Made by a program: the position numbers and the translations under genes
Part shown: piece by piece, positions 15,085 to 24,208 of the stretch
How positions within the stretch are numbered: the first letter of the stretch is position 1
How the letters are laid out: every line of letters begins with the position of its first letter
The notes under the pieces: generated by a model
The model's input: only the letters and a program-made list of their open reading frames with translations
Told to the model about the DNA's origin: nothing
Databases searched by the model: none
NCBI GenBank assembly: GCA_965220425.1
Contig: OZ244830.1
Span: 2,294,001-2,358,000, forward strand
Origin: Azophilus sp965220425
GTDB lineage: Bacteria; Pseudomonadota; Gammaproteobacteria; Pseudomonadales; Azotimanducaceae
Direction of reading: 5' to 3'
Length of the DNA stretch: 64,000 nucleotides

Positions 15085-15107
15085 GGGTAGAACGATATCA
15101 TGGTCAG

Positions 15108-15119
15108 AGACCATGGTCT
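15108..15119. promoter_or_regulatory. Palindrome, candidate operator of the Phd/VapC pair
   Basis: AGACCATGGTCT is a perfect 12-bp palindrome just upstream of the antitoxin start chosen here, followed by a further half-site-like GACCATGAT toward the gene. Phd antitoxins bind such short palindromes to autoregulate. The position overlaps the alternative upstream ATG. Confidence 0.45.
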
Positions 15120-15354
15120 AAACGAAACGTTGCCCGGATTCCATCGCCAAACAGGCTCACGGTGAAATAGCGAATATCGCCGGGCCGAGGTCGCCCTGTA
15201 AGTAGGAAAAAGGCGATACCCGGACTCTTTACCGGTCGCCCGAATCCGTGACACAGTTTTTACCTTGGTCGGACCGGACCCGGCCCGGCTTTCCCGGTAA
15301 ACCAATTTGTAGAACGTTCAGGCTAGAATGGTGTCAAAGGAGCACGGAACCGCC

Positions 15355-16059
15355 ATGCAGGTCAGCGTTTATCGATACAACCCGGAGTCTGATGAGAAAC
15401 CGCATATGCGGGAGATGTCCGTCGATCTGCCGGAGGGCCGCGATCTCATGGTGCTCGATGTGCTGGCGCTCCTGAAGGAGCAGGATCCGACCCTGTCCTA
15501 CCGCCGCAGTTGCCGGGAAGGCGTCTGCGGTTCCGACGGCATCAACATGAACGGCAGGAACGGCCTCGCCTGCATTACCCCGGTTTCCGAAGCGGCGCGG
15601 GGCGGCAGGCTGACGCTACGGCCGCTGCCGGGTTTGCCGGTCGTTCGGGACCTGGTGGTGGACATGACCCAGTTCTACCGCCAGTACGAGAAGATCAAGC
15701 CCTACCTCATCAACGAGTCCCCGCCGCCGGCCAGGGAACGGTTGCAGACGCCGGAAGAGCGGGCTGAACTCGACGGCCTCTACGAGTGCATTCTCTGTGC
15801 GTGCTGCTCAACCGCGTGCCCGTCTTTCTGGTGGAACCCGGACAAGTTCGTCGGCCCGGCGGGGCTGCTGCAGGCGTACCGCTTCCTGGCGGACAGCCGC
15901 GACACGGCCACCGAAGAGCGCCTGGCCGGCCTGGAGGATCCGTTCAGCGTATTCCGCTGCCGGGGCATCATGAACTGTGTGGATGTGTGCCCGAAGGATC
16001 TCAATCCGACCCGGGCGATCGGCAAGATCCGCACCATGATGCTGCGGCAGAGTACCTGA
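15355..16059 (+). CDS. sdhB: Succinate dehydrogenase iron-sulfur subunit
   Basis: 234 aa. Three Fe-S clusters are readable: [2Fe-2S] in SCREGVCGSDGINMNGRNGL followed by AC, [4Fe-4S] in CILCACCSTAC, and [3Fe-4S] in CRGIMNCVDVCPKDL. It passes electrons from SdhA to quinone. The ATG at 15355 is preferred over the upstream GTG because AGGAG lies at 15339-15343. The gene is separated from sdhA by the toxin-antitoxin cluster, so it needs its own promoter or read-through; the -10-like TAGAAT at 15324 has no clear -35. It is followed by sucA after 27 bp. Confidence 0.97.
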   Translation: MQVSVYRYNPESDEKPHMREMSVDLPEGRDLMVLDVLALLKEQDPTLSYRRSCREGVCGSDGINMNGRNGLACITPVSEAARGGRLTLRPLPGLPVVRDLVVDMTQFYRQYEKIKPYLINESPPPARERLQTPEERAELDGLYECILCACCSTACPSFWWNPDKFVGPAGLLQAYRFLADSRDTATEERLAGLEDPFSVFRCRGIMNCVDVCPKDLNPTRAIGKIRTMMLRQST

Positions 16060-16086
16060 GAGAGGATTGCGGAGAGCCGTTCGCCC

Positions 16087-18930
16087 ATGGCCGAATCCGA
16101 ACTCGAACGCATGCGCCGCAGCTCGCACCTCGCGGGCGCCAACGCCGCGTACATCGAAGCCATGTACGAGGAATTCCTGGCCGGCGGAGAAGACCTGCCG
16201 CGGGAATGGGAGCGTTACTTCGGGGGCCTGCCGCCGCTGAACGAAGATGCTGGCGCCGAAGCCGTCGAGGTACCGCACAGCGGCATCGTGCAGCATTTCG
16301 AACGCATCGGCCGCAACCGGCTCAAGGCGCGCCCGGAGAAACAGAGCGCGGCGGTGGAAAGCGAGCACGAGCGCAAGCAGATGCACGTGCTGGAACTCAT
16401 TGCCGCCTACCGGCACCGGGGCCACAAGAGGGCGGACATCGACCCCTTGAACCTCATGGAAAGGCCGGCAATGCCGGTGCTCGACCTGGCCTATCACGGC
16501 CTGTCCGTGGCGGAACTCGAAGAGATTTACGACACCGGCTCGCTCCGCTATGGCGACGGCAAGGCGAAGCTCCGCGAAATCGTCGAAACCCTGGAGCTGA
16601 CCTACTGCGGCAGCATCGGCGCCGAATACATGCACATCGTACAGGCCGACGAACAGATCTGGGTGCAGCACAAGCTGGAGTCGGTGCGTTCGAAGCCGCC
16701 GCTGACCGCCGCCGACAAGCGCAGTATCCTGGAGCGGTTGACCGCGGCGGAGGGCCTGGAGAAATACCTGCACGGGCGCTATCCGGGCACCAAGCGTTTC
16801 GGCCTGGAAGGCGCTGAGTCGCTGATTCCCTGCCTGCACGAACTGCTGCAGCGGCTGGGCTCGCACGATGTGCTGGAAAGCGTCGCGGGCATGGCGCACC
16901 GCGGCCGCCTGAACGTGCTGGTCAACATCCTCGGCAAGGACCCCTGGGATCTCTTCAGCGAATTCGACGGCAAGGTGGACGAGTCGTTGAGTTCCGGCGA
17001 CGTCAAGTACCACCAGGGTTTTTCCACCAACGTCATGACGGTCGGCGGCGAGATGCACCTGGCGCTCGCCTTCAATCCGTCGCACCTGGAGATCGTCGGC
17101 CCGGTGGTGGCCGGTTCCGTGCGCGCCCGGCAGGATCGCCGGCGCGATTACAGCGGCGACCTGGTGGTGCCCATCGTCGTGCATGGCGATGCGGCGTTCT
17201 CCGGCCAGGGCGTGGTCATGGAGACGTTGCAGATGTCCCAGACCCGGGGTTTCAAGACCGGCGGCACGGTGCACATCATCCTCAACAACCAGATCGGCTT
17301 CACCACCAGCCGGCAGGACGATGCGCGGTCCACCGAGTATTGCACCGAAATCGCCAAGATGGTCCAGGCGCCCATCTTTCACGTCAACGGCGACGATCCG
17401 GAGGCCGTCGTCTTCGTCACCAAGCTGGCGGCGGACTACCGCATGTATTTCCGCAAGGACGTGGTCATCGACCTCGTCAGCTATCGCCGGCGCGGGCACA
17501 ACGAATCCGAAGAGCCGATGAAGACGCAGCCCCTGATGTACAAGAGAATCCGGGCGCTGCCGACAACGCGTGAACGCTATGTAGAGAAGCTGGTCGCCGA
17601 GCAGGTGGTGAGCCGCAACGAGGCTGCCGAGATGGCGGACCAGTACCGCGATACGCTGGAAAGCGGCGGCCATGTGGCGCTGTCCATCGTCCATGAACCG
17701 GACGAGAGCCTGTTTGTCGACTGGCGCCCCTATCTCGACCACGAATGGACGGCGGCCGCCGATACCCGGGTGCCCCGGGAGCGGTTCGTCGAGATTGCGC
17801 AACGGCTGGCCGGGATTCCGGACGGTTTCGAGTTGCAGCGCCAGGTGGGCAGGACGCTTGACGACCGGGCGCGCATGACCGGGAGCGAAATGCCGGTCAA
17901 CTGGGGCTATGCGGAGATCATGGCGTACGGCACCCTGGTCGTCGAAGGCCACGGCGTGCGCCTCACCGGCCAGGACGTGGGCGTCGGTACCTTTTCGCAC
18001 CGCCACGCCTGCCTTTACAACCAGGTCGACGGCAAGCGTTACATTCCGCTCAACCATCTGTCGGAGACCACCAACTTCGACATCTACGACTCGCTGTTGT
18101 CTGAAGAGGCGGTGCTCGCCTTCGAGTACGGCTATGCCACCACGACGCCGAAGGAACTGATCGTCTGGGAAGCCCAGTTCGGCGACTTCGCCAACGGCGC
18201 CCAGGTAGTCATCGACCAGTTCGTCTCCTCCGGTGAGGTCAAATGGGCGCGCCTCTGCGGCCTGACCATGCTGCTGCCGCACGGCTACGAGGGCGCCGGC
18301 CCGGAACATTCCTCGGCGCGTCTTGAACGTTATCTGCAACTCTCGGCCGAGCACAACATGCAGGTGTGCGTGCCGACCACGCCGGCCCAGGTATTTCACA
18401 TGCTGCGCCGCCAGGCGATCCGGCCCCTGCGCAAGCCCCTGATCGCCCTGACGCCGAAAAGCCTGCTCAGGCACAAGCAGGCGGTCTCGACGCTTGCGGA
18501 ACTCCATGACGGCGCCTTCCGGACCGTGCTGCGGGAAATCGACGATATCGACCCGCGGGGCGTCGACCGGGTGGTGCTGTGCAGCGGCAAGGTGTACTAC
18601 GAGTTGCTTGAGGCGCGGCGCGCGGCGCAAGCCTGCAACGTGGCGATCCTGCGCGTCGAGCAGTTGTACCCCTACCCGCGGGAGGATCTGGCGCGGGCGA
18701 TCGCCCCGTACAAGCGCCTGCGGCGCGTGGTCTGGTGCCAGGAGGAGCCCATGAACCAGGGCGCCTGGTATCAGACCCAGCACAAGATGCGCCAGGCGAT
18801 CGCGGCGCACGAAGCGTTCCCCAACCTGGAGTACGCGGGCCGGAATTCCTTCGCGGCATCGGCGGGGGGATACACGCAGATGCACAACGACCGGCAGCAG
18901 CGCCTGGTCAGAGACGCACTCTTCGGATAA
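16087..18930 (+). CDS. sucA: 2-oxoglutarate dehydrogenase E1 component
   Basis: 947 aa, full length. It is the thiamine-diphosphate-dependent decarboxylase of the 2-oxoglutarate dehydrogenase complex. The N-terminal segment NAAYIEAMYEEFLAG and the catalytic-core segments GMAHRGRLNVLVNILGK, VKYHQGFSTNV, HGDAAFSGQGVVMETLQMSQ (Mg/ThDP region) and ILNNQIGFTTS are typical, as are RHACLYNQVD and LLPHGYEGAGPEHSSARLER near the C-terminus. It lies between sdhB and sucB in the TCA operon, 5 bp before sucB. Confidence 0.98.
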   Translation: MAESELERMRRSSHLAGANAAYIEAMYEEFLAGGEDLPREWERYFGGLPPLNEDAGAEAVEVPHSGIVQHFERIGRNRLKARPEKQSAAVESEHERKQMHVLELIAAYRHRGHKRADIDPLNLMERPAMPVLDLAYHGLSVAELEEIYDTGSLRYGDGKAKLREIVETLELTYCGSIGAEYMHIVQADEQIWVQHKLESVRSKPPLTAADKRSILERLTAAEGLEKYLHGRYPGTKRFGLEGAESLIPCLHELLQRLGSHDVLESVAGMAHRGRLNVLVNILGKDPWDLFSEFDGKVDESLSSGDVKYHQGFSTNVMTVGGEMHLALAFNPSHLEIVGPVVAGSVRARQDRRRDYSGDLVVPIVVHGDAAFSGQGVVMETLQMSQTRGFKTGGTVHIILNNQIGFTTSRQDDARSTEYCTEIAKMVQAPIFHVNGDDPEAVVFVTKLAADYRMYFRKDVVIDLVSYRRRGHNESEEPMKTQPLMYKRIRALPTTRERYVEKLVAEQVVSRNEAAEMADQYRDTLESGGHVALSIVHEPDESLFVDWRPYLDHEWTAAADTRVPRERFVEIAQRLAGIPDGFELQRQVGRTLDDRARMTGSEMPVNWGYAEIMAYGTLVVEGHGVRLTGQDVGVGTFSHRHACLYNQVDGKRYIPLNHLSETTNFDIYDSLLSEEAVLAFEYGYATTTPKELIVWEAQFGDFANGAQVVIDQFVSSGEVKWARLCGLTMLLPHGYEGAGPEHSSARLERYLQLSAEHNMQVCVPTTPAQVFHMLRRQAIRPLRKPLIALTPKSLLRHKQAVSTLAELHDGAFRTVLREIDDIDPRGVDRVVLCSGKVYYELLEARRAAQACNVAILRVEQLYPYPREDLARAIAPYKRLRRVVWCQEEPMNQGAWYQTQHKMRQAIAAHEAFPNLEYAGRNSFAASAGGYTQMHNDRQQRLVRDALFG

Positions 18931-18935
18931 CTGCA

Positions 18936-20162
18936 ATGGAAATCAAAGCGCCAACGTTTCCCGAATCGATCACGGAGGGCACGGTTGCCGTCTGGCACAA
19001 GGGGCCCGGCGAGGCGGTGCGGCGGGATGATCTGCTCGTGGACATCGAGACGGACAAGGTGGTTCTTGAAGTGGTCGCGCCTGTCGACGGCCAGGTCACA
19101 CGCATCGTCAAGCAGGAGGGCGACATCGTCGCCAGTGAGGAGTTGCTCGCCAACTTCGAGCCCGGCGAGGTGACCACCCCCGAGGTTCCGGTGGAGGATA
19201 CGGCGCCGCTGGCCGTCGAGCCCGTCAGCGCCAGCCCGGCGGCGCGCAAGCTCGCCGAGGAGAAAGGACTGGACATTGCCCGGGTGCAGGGAACCGGCCG
19301 CGACGGACGCATCACCAAGGACGATGTGGCGCAATACGTGGTGGAAGAACGGCCGACGCCGCCGCCTCCCGGACGCGCCCCGAAGGCGGCCGCGGCGCCG
19401 AAGCGTGCCGAGCCGCAGCCGTCCATGACACCCGAATTCGATGCGCAGGACATGGCCGGGCGCGTCGAACGCCGGGTGCCCATGACACGCCTGCGCGCCA
19501 GCATTGCCCGCCGGCTCGTGGAAGCCCAGCAGAATGCCGCCATGCTCACCACCTTCAACGAGGTGGACATGTCGCCGGTGATGGCGCTCAGGCGCAAATA
19601 CCAGGAAGAATTCCGGGCGCGGCACAACGGCACCCGGCTCGGCTTCATGTCTTTCTTCGTGCGTGCCTCGGTGGAGGCTCTGAAGCGCTTCCCGGCGGTC
19701 AACGCCTCCATCGACGGCGACGACATCGTCTATCACGGCTACTACGACATTGGCGTCGCGGTGAACACGGACCGGGGCCTGGTGGTACCGGTGGTGCGCG
19801 ATGCGGATGCGCTCGGCATGGCCCAGATCGAGGACCAGATCAACCGGTACGGAGAGAAGGCCCGTTCCGGCAAGCTCACCATCGAGGAGATGTCCGGCGG
19901 CACCTTCACGCTATCCAATGGCGGTGTCTTCGGCTCGCTGTTGTCCACACCGATACTCAACCCGCCGCAGACCGGCATACTGGGCATGCACAGGATTCAG
20001 GACCGGCCGGTGGTGGAGAGTGGCGAGGTGGTGGTGCGCCCGATGATGTACCTGGCGCTCTCTTATGACCACCGGCTGATCGATGGGAGCGATGCGGTGA
20101 AATTCCTGGTCGCCATCAAGGCGTTGCTGGAAGACCCGGCGAGAATTCTCCTGGAGTTGTAG
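18936..20162 (+). CDS. sucB: Dihydrolipoyllysine succinyltransferase (E2 of 2-oxoglutarate dehydrogenase)
   Basis: 408 aa from the ATG at 18936. The domains in order are one lipoyl domain (lipoylated Lys in DIETDKVVLEV), an Ala/Pro-rich linker, a peripheral subunit-binding domain (ASPAARKLAEEKGLDIARVQ), a second Pro/Ala linker and the catalytic domain. The last ends with the active-site segment SYDHRLIDGSDAVKFL (His, Asp). It transfers the succinyl group to CoA and forms the core of the complex with SucA and Lpd encoded alongside. Confidence 0.97.
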   Translation: MEIKAPTFPESITEGTVAVWHKGPGEAVRRDDLLVDIETDKVVLEVVAPVDGQVTRIVKQEGDIVASEELLANFEPGEVTTPEVPVEDTAPLAVEPVSASPAARKLAEEKGLDIARVQGTGRDGRITKDDVAQYVVEERPTPPPPGRAPKAAAAPKRAEPQPSMTPEFDAQDMAGRVERRVPMTRLRASIARRLVEAQQNAAMLTTFNEVDMSPVMALRRKYQEEFRARHNGTRLGFMSFFVRASVEALKRFPAVNASIDGDDIVYHGYYDIGVAVNTDRGLVVPVVRDADALGMAQIEDQINRYGEKARSGKLTIEEMSGGTFTLSNGGVFGSLLSTPILNPPQTGILGMHRIQDRPVVESGEVVVRPMMYLALSYDHRLIDGSDAVKFLVAIKALLEDPARILLEL

Positions 20163-20260
20163 GGCGAACGGGGCAATGCCGTAGACTAGGGGCAAGACGG
20201 CCAACGGCCGGGCAGTCGATTGATTCGACACCCTCATCCCCGGGATCGAGAGGGAAAAAC

Positions 20261-21715
20261 ATGAACGATCGTTTCGATGTCGTCGTCATCGGCGGCGGCC
20301 CGGCCGGATACGCCGCGGCCATCCGGGCGGCCCAGCTTGGGCTGACGACAGCGTGCATCGACAAGTCCCTGGGCAAGAACGGCAAGCCCGCATTCGGCGG
20401 CACCTGCCTCAATTGGGGCTGCATCCCCTCGAAGGCGCTGCTCGATGCCTCGTACAAGTACGTCGAGGCGGCACGGCACCTGGGCGACGTCGGCATAGCC
20501 GTAAAGGGCGTATCCATCGATGTCCCGAAGATGATCGCCCGCAAGGACGAAGTGGTGGCGGGCCTGACCGGCGGCATTGCGGCGCTTTTCAAGGGCAACG
20601 GCGTCACGGGGCTGCCCGGCGTCGGACGGCTGCTGCCGGGCCGCCAGGTGGCGTACACAAGCCACGACGGCGAAGCGCGAACGCTGCAGGCGGAGAACGT
20701 GGTGCTGGCGCCGGGGTCGGTACCCACGGAGATTCCGCCGACACCGGTGAACGGCACCTCGATCGTCGACTCCACGGGCGCCCTGGAGTTTCAGCAAGTG
20801 CCCGCCCGCCTGGGGGTGATCGGCGCCGGCGCGATCGGCCTGGAACTCGGCAGCGTCTGGGGCCGGCTCGGGTCCGAGGTGGTGATTCTCGAAGCCTTGC
20901 CGGATTTCCTGCCCATGGCCGATACGCGCATCGCGCGGGACGCCCTGAAGATCCTGCGCGGCCAGGGCCTCGACATTCGGCTCGGGACGCTGGTCACCGG
21001 GTCGGAAGTGGGCAGGCAAGGCGTGCAGGTAAGCTACGAGGATTCAAGCGGTGCGCAGTCGCTTGAAGTGGACAAGCTCATCGTGGCCGCCGGCCGCCGG
21101 CCCTGTACCGAGGGGCTGCTCGACCCGGTCAGCGGCGTGGCGTTGGATGCGAAGGGCTGCATCGGCGTGGACGATCTCTGCGCCACCGGCGCGCCGGACG
21201 TCTACGCGGTGGGCGACTGCGTACGCGGCCCCATGCTCGCCCACAAGGGGGCGGAAGAGGGCGTGATGGTGGTTGAGCGCATTGCCGGGCACAAGCCGCT
21301 GGTGAACTACGACACCGTGCCAAACGTGATCTACACCCACCCGGAGATCGCCTGGGTGGGCAAGACCGGGCAGGAACTCACCGAGGCGGGCATCGCCTTC
21401 AATGCCGGCGCCTTTCCCTTTGCGGCCAGCGGCCGGGCGCTGGCGGCCAACGATGCGGCCGGTGTCGTCAAGATCGTCGCCGAAGCGGAGACCGACCGGA
21501 TTCTGGGCGTACACATCCTCGGGCCCCAGGCATCGGAACTTGTCGCCCAGGCCGTGATCGCCATGGAATTCGATGCCAGCGCCGAAGACCTTGGCTTGAC
21601 GATGTTCGCCCACCCGACGCTCTCTGAGGCGGTGCACGAGGCGGCGCTCGGCGTTGCCGGGCATGCCATTCACATCGTCAACCGAAAAAAGAAGGGCGCG
21701 GCGCGGGCTCGCTGA
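20261..21715 (+). CDS. lpdA: Dihydrolipoyl dehydrogenase (E3)
   Basis: 484 aa. It reoxidises the dihydrolipoyl groups of E2 using FAD and NAD+. The features are the N-terminal FAD site VVIGGGPAGYAAAIRAAQLG, the redox-active disulfide in GGTCLNWGCIPSK, the NAD site GVIGAGAIGLELGSVWGRLG, the AVGDCVRGPMLAHKGAEEG segment and the C-terminal catalytic dyad in HPTLSEAVHEAAL (His, Glu). It lies 98 bp after sucB in the same direction, so it serves at least the 2-oxoglutarate dehydrogenase complex. Confidence 0.97.
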   Translation: MNDRFDVVVIGGGPAGYAAAIRAAQLGLTTACIDKSLGKNGKPAFGGTCLNWGCIPSKALLDASYKYVEAARHLGDVGIAVKGVSIDVPKMIARKDEVVAGLTGGIAALFKGNGVTGLPGVGRLLPGRQVAYTSHDGEARTLQAENVVLAPGSVPTEIPPTPVNGTSIVDSTGALEFQQVPARLGVIGAGAIGLELGSVWGRLGSEVVILEALPDFLPMADTRIARDALKILRGQGLDIRLGTLVTGSEVGRQGVQVSYEDSSGAQSLEVDKLIVAAGRRPCTEGLLDPVSGVALDAKGCIGVDDLCATGAPDVYAVGDCVRGPMLAHKGAEEGVMVVERIAGHKPLVNYDTVPNVIYTHPEIAWVGKTGQELTEAGIAFNAGAFPFAASGRALAANDAAGVVKIVAEAETDRILGVHILGPQASELVAQAVIAMEFDASAEDLGLTMFAHPTLSEAVHEAALGVAGHAIHIVNRKKKGAARAR

Positions 21716-21818
21716 CGTTCAGGGCGACGGCTTCCGTGGAACGCATTGCTAACCTATTGATTTTACTGTATTTCAATCCGATCTTGTTCAACATGATGTC
21801 GGCGATCGGGGTCCGAGC

Positions 21819-21924
21819 GGGCCTGCCGCGCTTGCCTTCCGGCACGCCAGGCGGGCTTGCCTTCCTTTTGCGATGGGCGCAAGTACAAGCCTCAAAGGCG
21901 CCGGAAGGCAAGCGCGGCAAGCCC
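21819..21924. repeat. P-family long palindromic element, copy 2
   Basis: The arms 21819-21843 and 21900-21924 (GCCGGAAGGCAAGCGCGGCA...) are inverted repeats identical at 24 of 25 positions. The centre, CCGGCACGCCAGGCGGGC through AAAGGCGCCGG (about 66 bp), matches the core of the element at 2055-2157, while the outer arms differ. It fills most of the 318-bp gap between lpdA and sucC, which holds no gene, and could form a hairpin in the polycistronic mRNA. Confidence 0.85.
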
Positions 21925-22033
21925 ACTCTCTTCCTGCAACCGGGCGTTGTTCCCTGCGCGTCGGCGGCCCGCGCCTTGCCGCAGACCCCGTGCTCACGCT
22001 GAAACGAAAGACGCTGATGGGACAGGACACTCG

Positions 22034-23266
22034 ATGAACCTGCACGAATATCAGGCCAAGAGCCTGTTCGCCGAGTACGGCCTGCCCGTGTCGCCGGGCA
22101 TCGCCGCGGAAAGCGCCGAGGCGGCGGTGGCTGCGGCCGGGGCAATCGGGGGAGGCCGCTGGGCCGTGAAAGTGCAGGTACACGCCGGCGGCCGGGGCAA
22201 GGCCGGCGGGGTCAGGGTGGCCGGTTCACTGGACGAGGTGCGGGCTTTCGCCGAACGCTGGATCGGCAGCAGCCTGGTCACGGCGCAGACCGATGCCGAG
22301 GGGCAGCCGGTGGGCAGAATCTATGTGGAACAGTGCGTCGGTATCGAGCGGGAGTTGTATCTCGGCGCCGTCATCGACCGCGGCAGCCGGCGCATCGTCT
22401 TCATGGCATCCACCGAAGGCGGCGTGGAAATCGAGAAAGTGGCGGAGGAGACTCCGGAGAAAATTCTGCGGGAGACCATCGATCCCTATGTGGGGGCGCA
22501 GCCGTACCAGGGCAGGGCGCTCGCCTTCCGGCTGGGGCTGACGGGCAGCCAGGTCAGCCAATTTGCCAATGTTTTCATGAAGTTGTCGAATCTATTTGAG
22601 GAGCTGGATTGCTCGCTGGTCGAGATCAATCCCCTGGTCGTCACCACGGAAGGGCAGGTGCACTGCCTGGATGCGAAAATGAACATAGACGGCAATGCCC
22701 TTTACCGGCAGCGCCGTCTCGTTGAGTTGCGCGACCCCTCCCAGGAGGACGAACGGGAAGCCCGGGCGGCCGGCTTCGGCCTCAACTACGTGGCGCTGGA
22801 GGGCAATATCGGCTGCATGGTGAACGGCGCGGGCCTCGCCATGGGGACCATGGACCTGGTCAAGGTGTACGGCGGCAATCCGGCCAATTTCCTGGATGTG
22901 GGCGGGGGCGCTACCAGGGAGGCGGTGTCGGAAGCGTTCAAGATCATCCTCTCGGATTCGGCCGTGCAGGCGGTGCTGATCAATATCTTCGGGGGCATCG
23001 TGAGTTGCGCGATCATCGCGCAAGGCATCGTCGGCGCCGTCGAGGAGGTGGGCGTAGCCGTACCCGTCATCGTCCGTTTCGAGGGCAATAACGCGGCGCG
23101 CGGCCGGGAGATCTTGACGGAAAGCGGCCTCAACATCATTGCCGCAGCATCGCTCGAAGAAGCGGCGCGGAAGTCCATCGCCGCCGCAGACGGTGCCGAC
23201 GCGGGCGGTATCGACGCGGGCCACGCCGAAGCCGCAGGCGGCGTTGCCGCGGGGGATCCCTCATGA
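22034..23266 (+). CDS. sucC: Succinate-CoA ligase (ADP-forming) subunit beta
   Basis: 410 aa from the ATG at 22034 (MNLHEYQAKSLFAEYGLPV), the canonical start, although the frame stays open upstream through the palindromic element. The ATP-grasp fold is seen in VQVHAGGRGKAGGV, and the C-terminal CoA-ligase domain in GLAMGTMDLVKVYGGNPANF and INIFGGIVSCAIIAQGI. The C-terminal 20 residues are Ala/Asp/Gly-rich and longer than usual. Its stop overlaps the sucD start (ATGA), implying coupled translation. It produces succinate and ATP (or GTP) from succinyl-CoA together with SucD. Confidence 0.96.
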   Translation: MNLHEYQAKSLFAEYGLPVSPGIAAESAEAAVAAAGAIGGGRWAVKVQVHAGGRGKAGGVRVAGSLDEVRAFAERWIGSSLVTAQTDAEGQPVGRIYVEQCVGIERELYLGAVIDRGSRRIVFMASTEGGVEIEKVAEETPEKILRETIDPYVGAQPYQGRALAFRLGLTGSQVSQFANVFMKLSNLFEELDCSLVEINPLVVTTEGQVHCLDAKMNIDGNALYRQRRLVELRDPSQEDEREARAAGFGLNYVALEGNIGCMVNGAGLAMGTMDLVKVYGGNPANFLDVGGGATREAVSEAFKIILSDSAVQAVLINIFGGIVSCAIIAQGIVGAVEEVGVAVPVIVRFEGNNAARGREILTESGLNIIAAASLEEAARKSIAAADGADAGGIDAGHAEAAGGVAAGDPS

Positions 23267-24138
23267 GCATCCTGGTCGACAGCGCCACGCGCGTCATCTG
23301 CCAGGGGTTCACCGGCTCCCAGGGTACCCTGCATTCGGAACAGGCCATCGCCTACGGTACCCAACTCGTCGGGGGCGTGACGCCGGGCAAGGGCGGCACG
23401 ACCCACCTTGGCCGGCCGGTATTCGATACCGTGCAGGCCGCCGTCGAGGCGACCGGCGCGACAGCCTCGGTCGTCTACGTGCCGGCGCCGTTCTGCAAGG
23501 ATTCCATTCTCGAGGCGCTCGAGGCGGGCATCGAACTGATCGTCTGCATCACGGAAGGGGTGCCCACCCTGGACATGCTGAGCGTCAAGGCAAGGCTGGA
23601 TATCACGCGGTGCCGGCTCGTGGGGCCGAACTGCCCCGGCGTGATTACGCCGGACGAATGCAAGATCGGCATCATGCCGGGCGAGATCCATCTGCCCGGC
23701 AGGGTAGGCATCGTCTCCCGTTCGGGCACGCTCACCTACGAGGCGGTCAAGCAGACCACGGACCGGGGCTTTGGCCAGAGCACCTGTGTCGGCATCGGCG
23801 GCGATCCGATTCCGGGCAGCCAGTTCACCGACATGCTGGCGCTGTTCGAGGCGGATGCGGACACCGAGGCGATCGTCATGGTGGGCGAGATCGGCGGCTC
23901 GGCGGAAGAGGAGGCGGCGGCTTTCGTCCGGGAGCGTGTCACCAAGCCGGTCGTCGCCTATATCGCCGGCGTTACCGCGCCGCCCGGCAAGCGCATGGGC
24001 CATGCCGGCGCCATCGTGGCGGGCGGCAAGGGCACGGCGGCGGAAAAGTTCGCGGCGCTGGAAGATGCCGGCGTCAAGACCGTGCGCAGCCTGGCCGGCA
24101 TCGGCGATGCGCTGGCCGAGGTGACGGGCTGGGCTTGA
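23263..24138 (+). CDS. sucD: Succinate-CoA ligase (ADP-forming) subunit alpha
   Basis: 291 aa, standard length. CoA-binding Rossmann features (CQGFTGSQGTLHSEQAI) and the phospho-histidine segment RMGHAGAIVAGGKGTAAEK (His in GHAGA) are present, with GIGGDPIPGSQFTDML in the middle. It is the last gene of the TCA operon. The stop codon overlaps the -35 box of the predicted htpG promoter. Confidence 0.97.
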   Translation: MSILVDSATRVICQGFTGSQGTLHSEQAIAYGTQLVGGVTPGKGGTTHLGRPVFDTVQAAVEATGATASVVYVPAPFCKDSILEALEAGIELIVCITEGVPTLDMLSVKARLDITRCRLVGPNCPGVITPDECKIGIMPGEIHLPGRVGIVSRSGTLTYEAVKQTTDRGFGQSTCVGIGGDPIPGSQFTDMLALFEADADTEAIVMVGEIGGSAEEEAAAFVRERVTKPVVAYIAGVTAPPGKRMGHAGAIVAGGKGTAAEKFAALEDAGVKTVRSLAGIGDALAEVTGWA

Positions 24139-24161
24139 TTTCTCCAGGCCCGGCCCTATCT
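24134..24161 (+). promoter_or_regulatory. Sigma-32 (heat-shock) type promoter of htpG
   Basis: CTTGATT at 24134-24140 and CCCTATCT at 24154-24161 are separated by 13 bp. They resemble the RpoH consensus (CTTGAA, 13-17 bp, CCCCATNT), with one mismatch in the -10. The -35 overlaps the sucD stop codon, and the predicted start near 24168 leaves a ~40-nt leader before the htpG ATG. The downstream gene is a known heat-shock chaperone, which supports the reading. Confidence 0.65.
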
Positions 24162-24208
24162 ATAGGGCGAAATCCAAACATGGCGCCATACCGGGAAAGA
24201 ACCGATTC

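Noticed and set aside
15301..15330. Sigma-70 promoter immediately upstream of sdhB
   Set aside because: TAGAAT at 15324 is acceptable, but no -35 lies at 16-18 bp; left unannotated.
15808..18936. 1042-codon minus-strand frame opposite sucA
   Set aside because: Shadow of a conserved enzyme gene; the translation has no family features.
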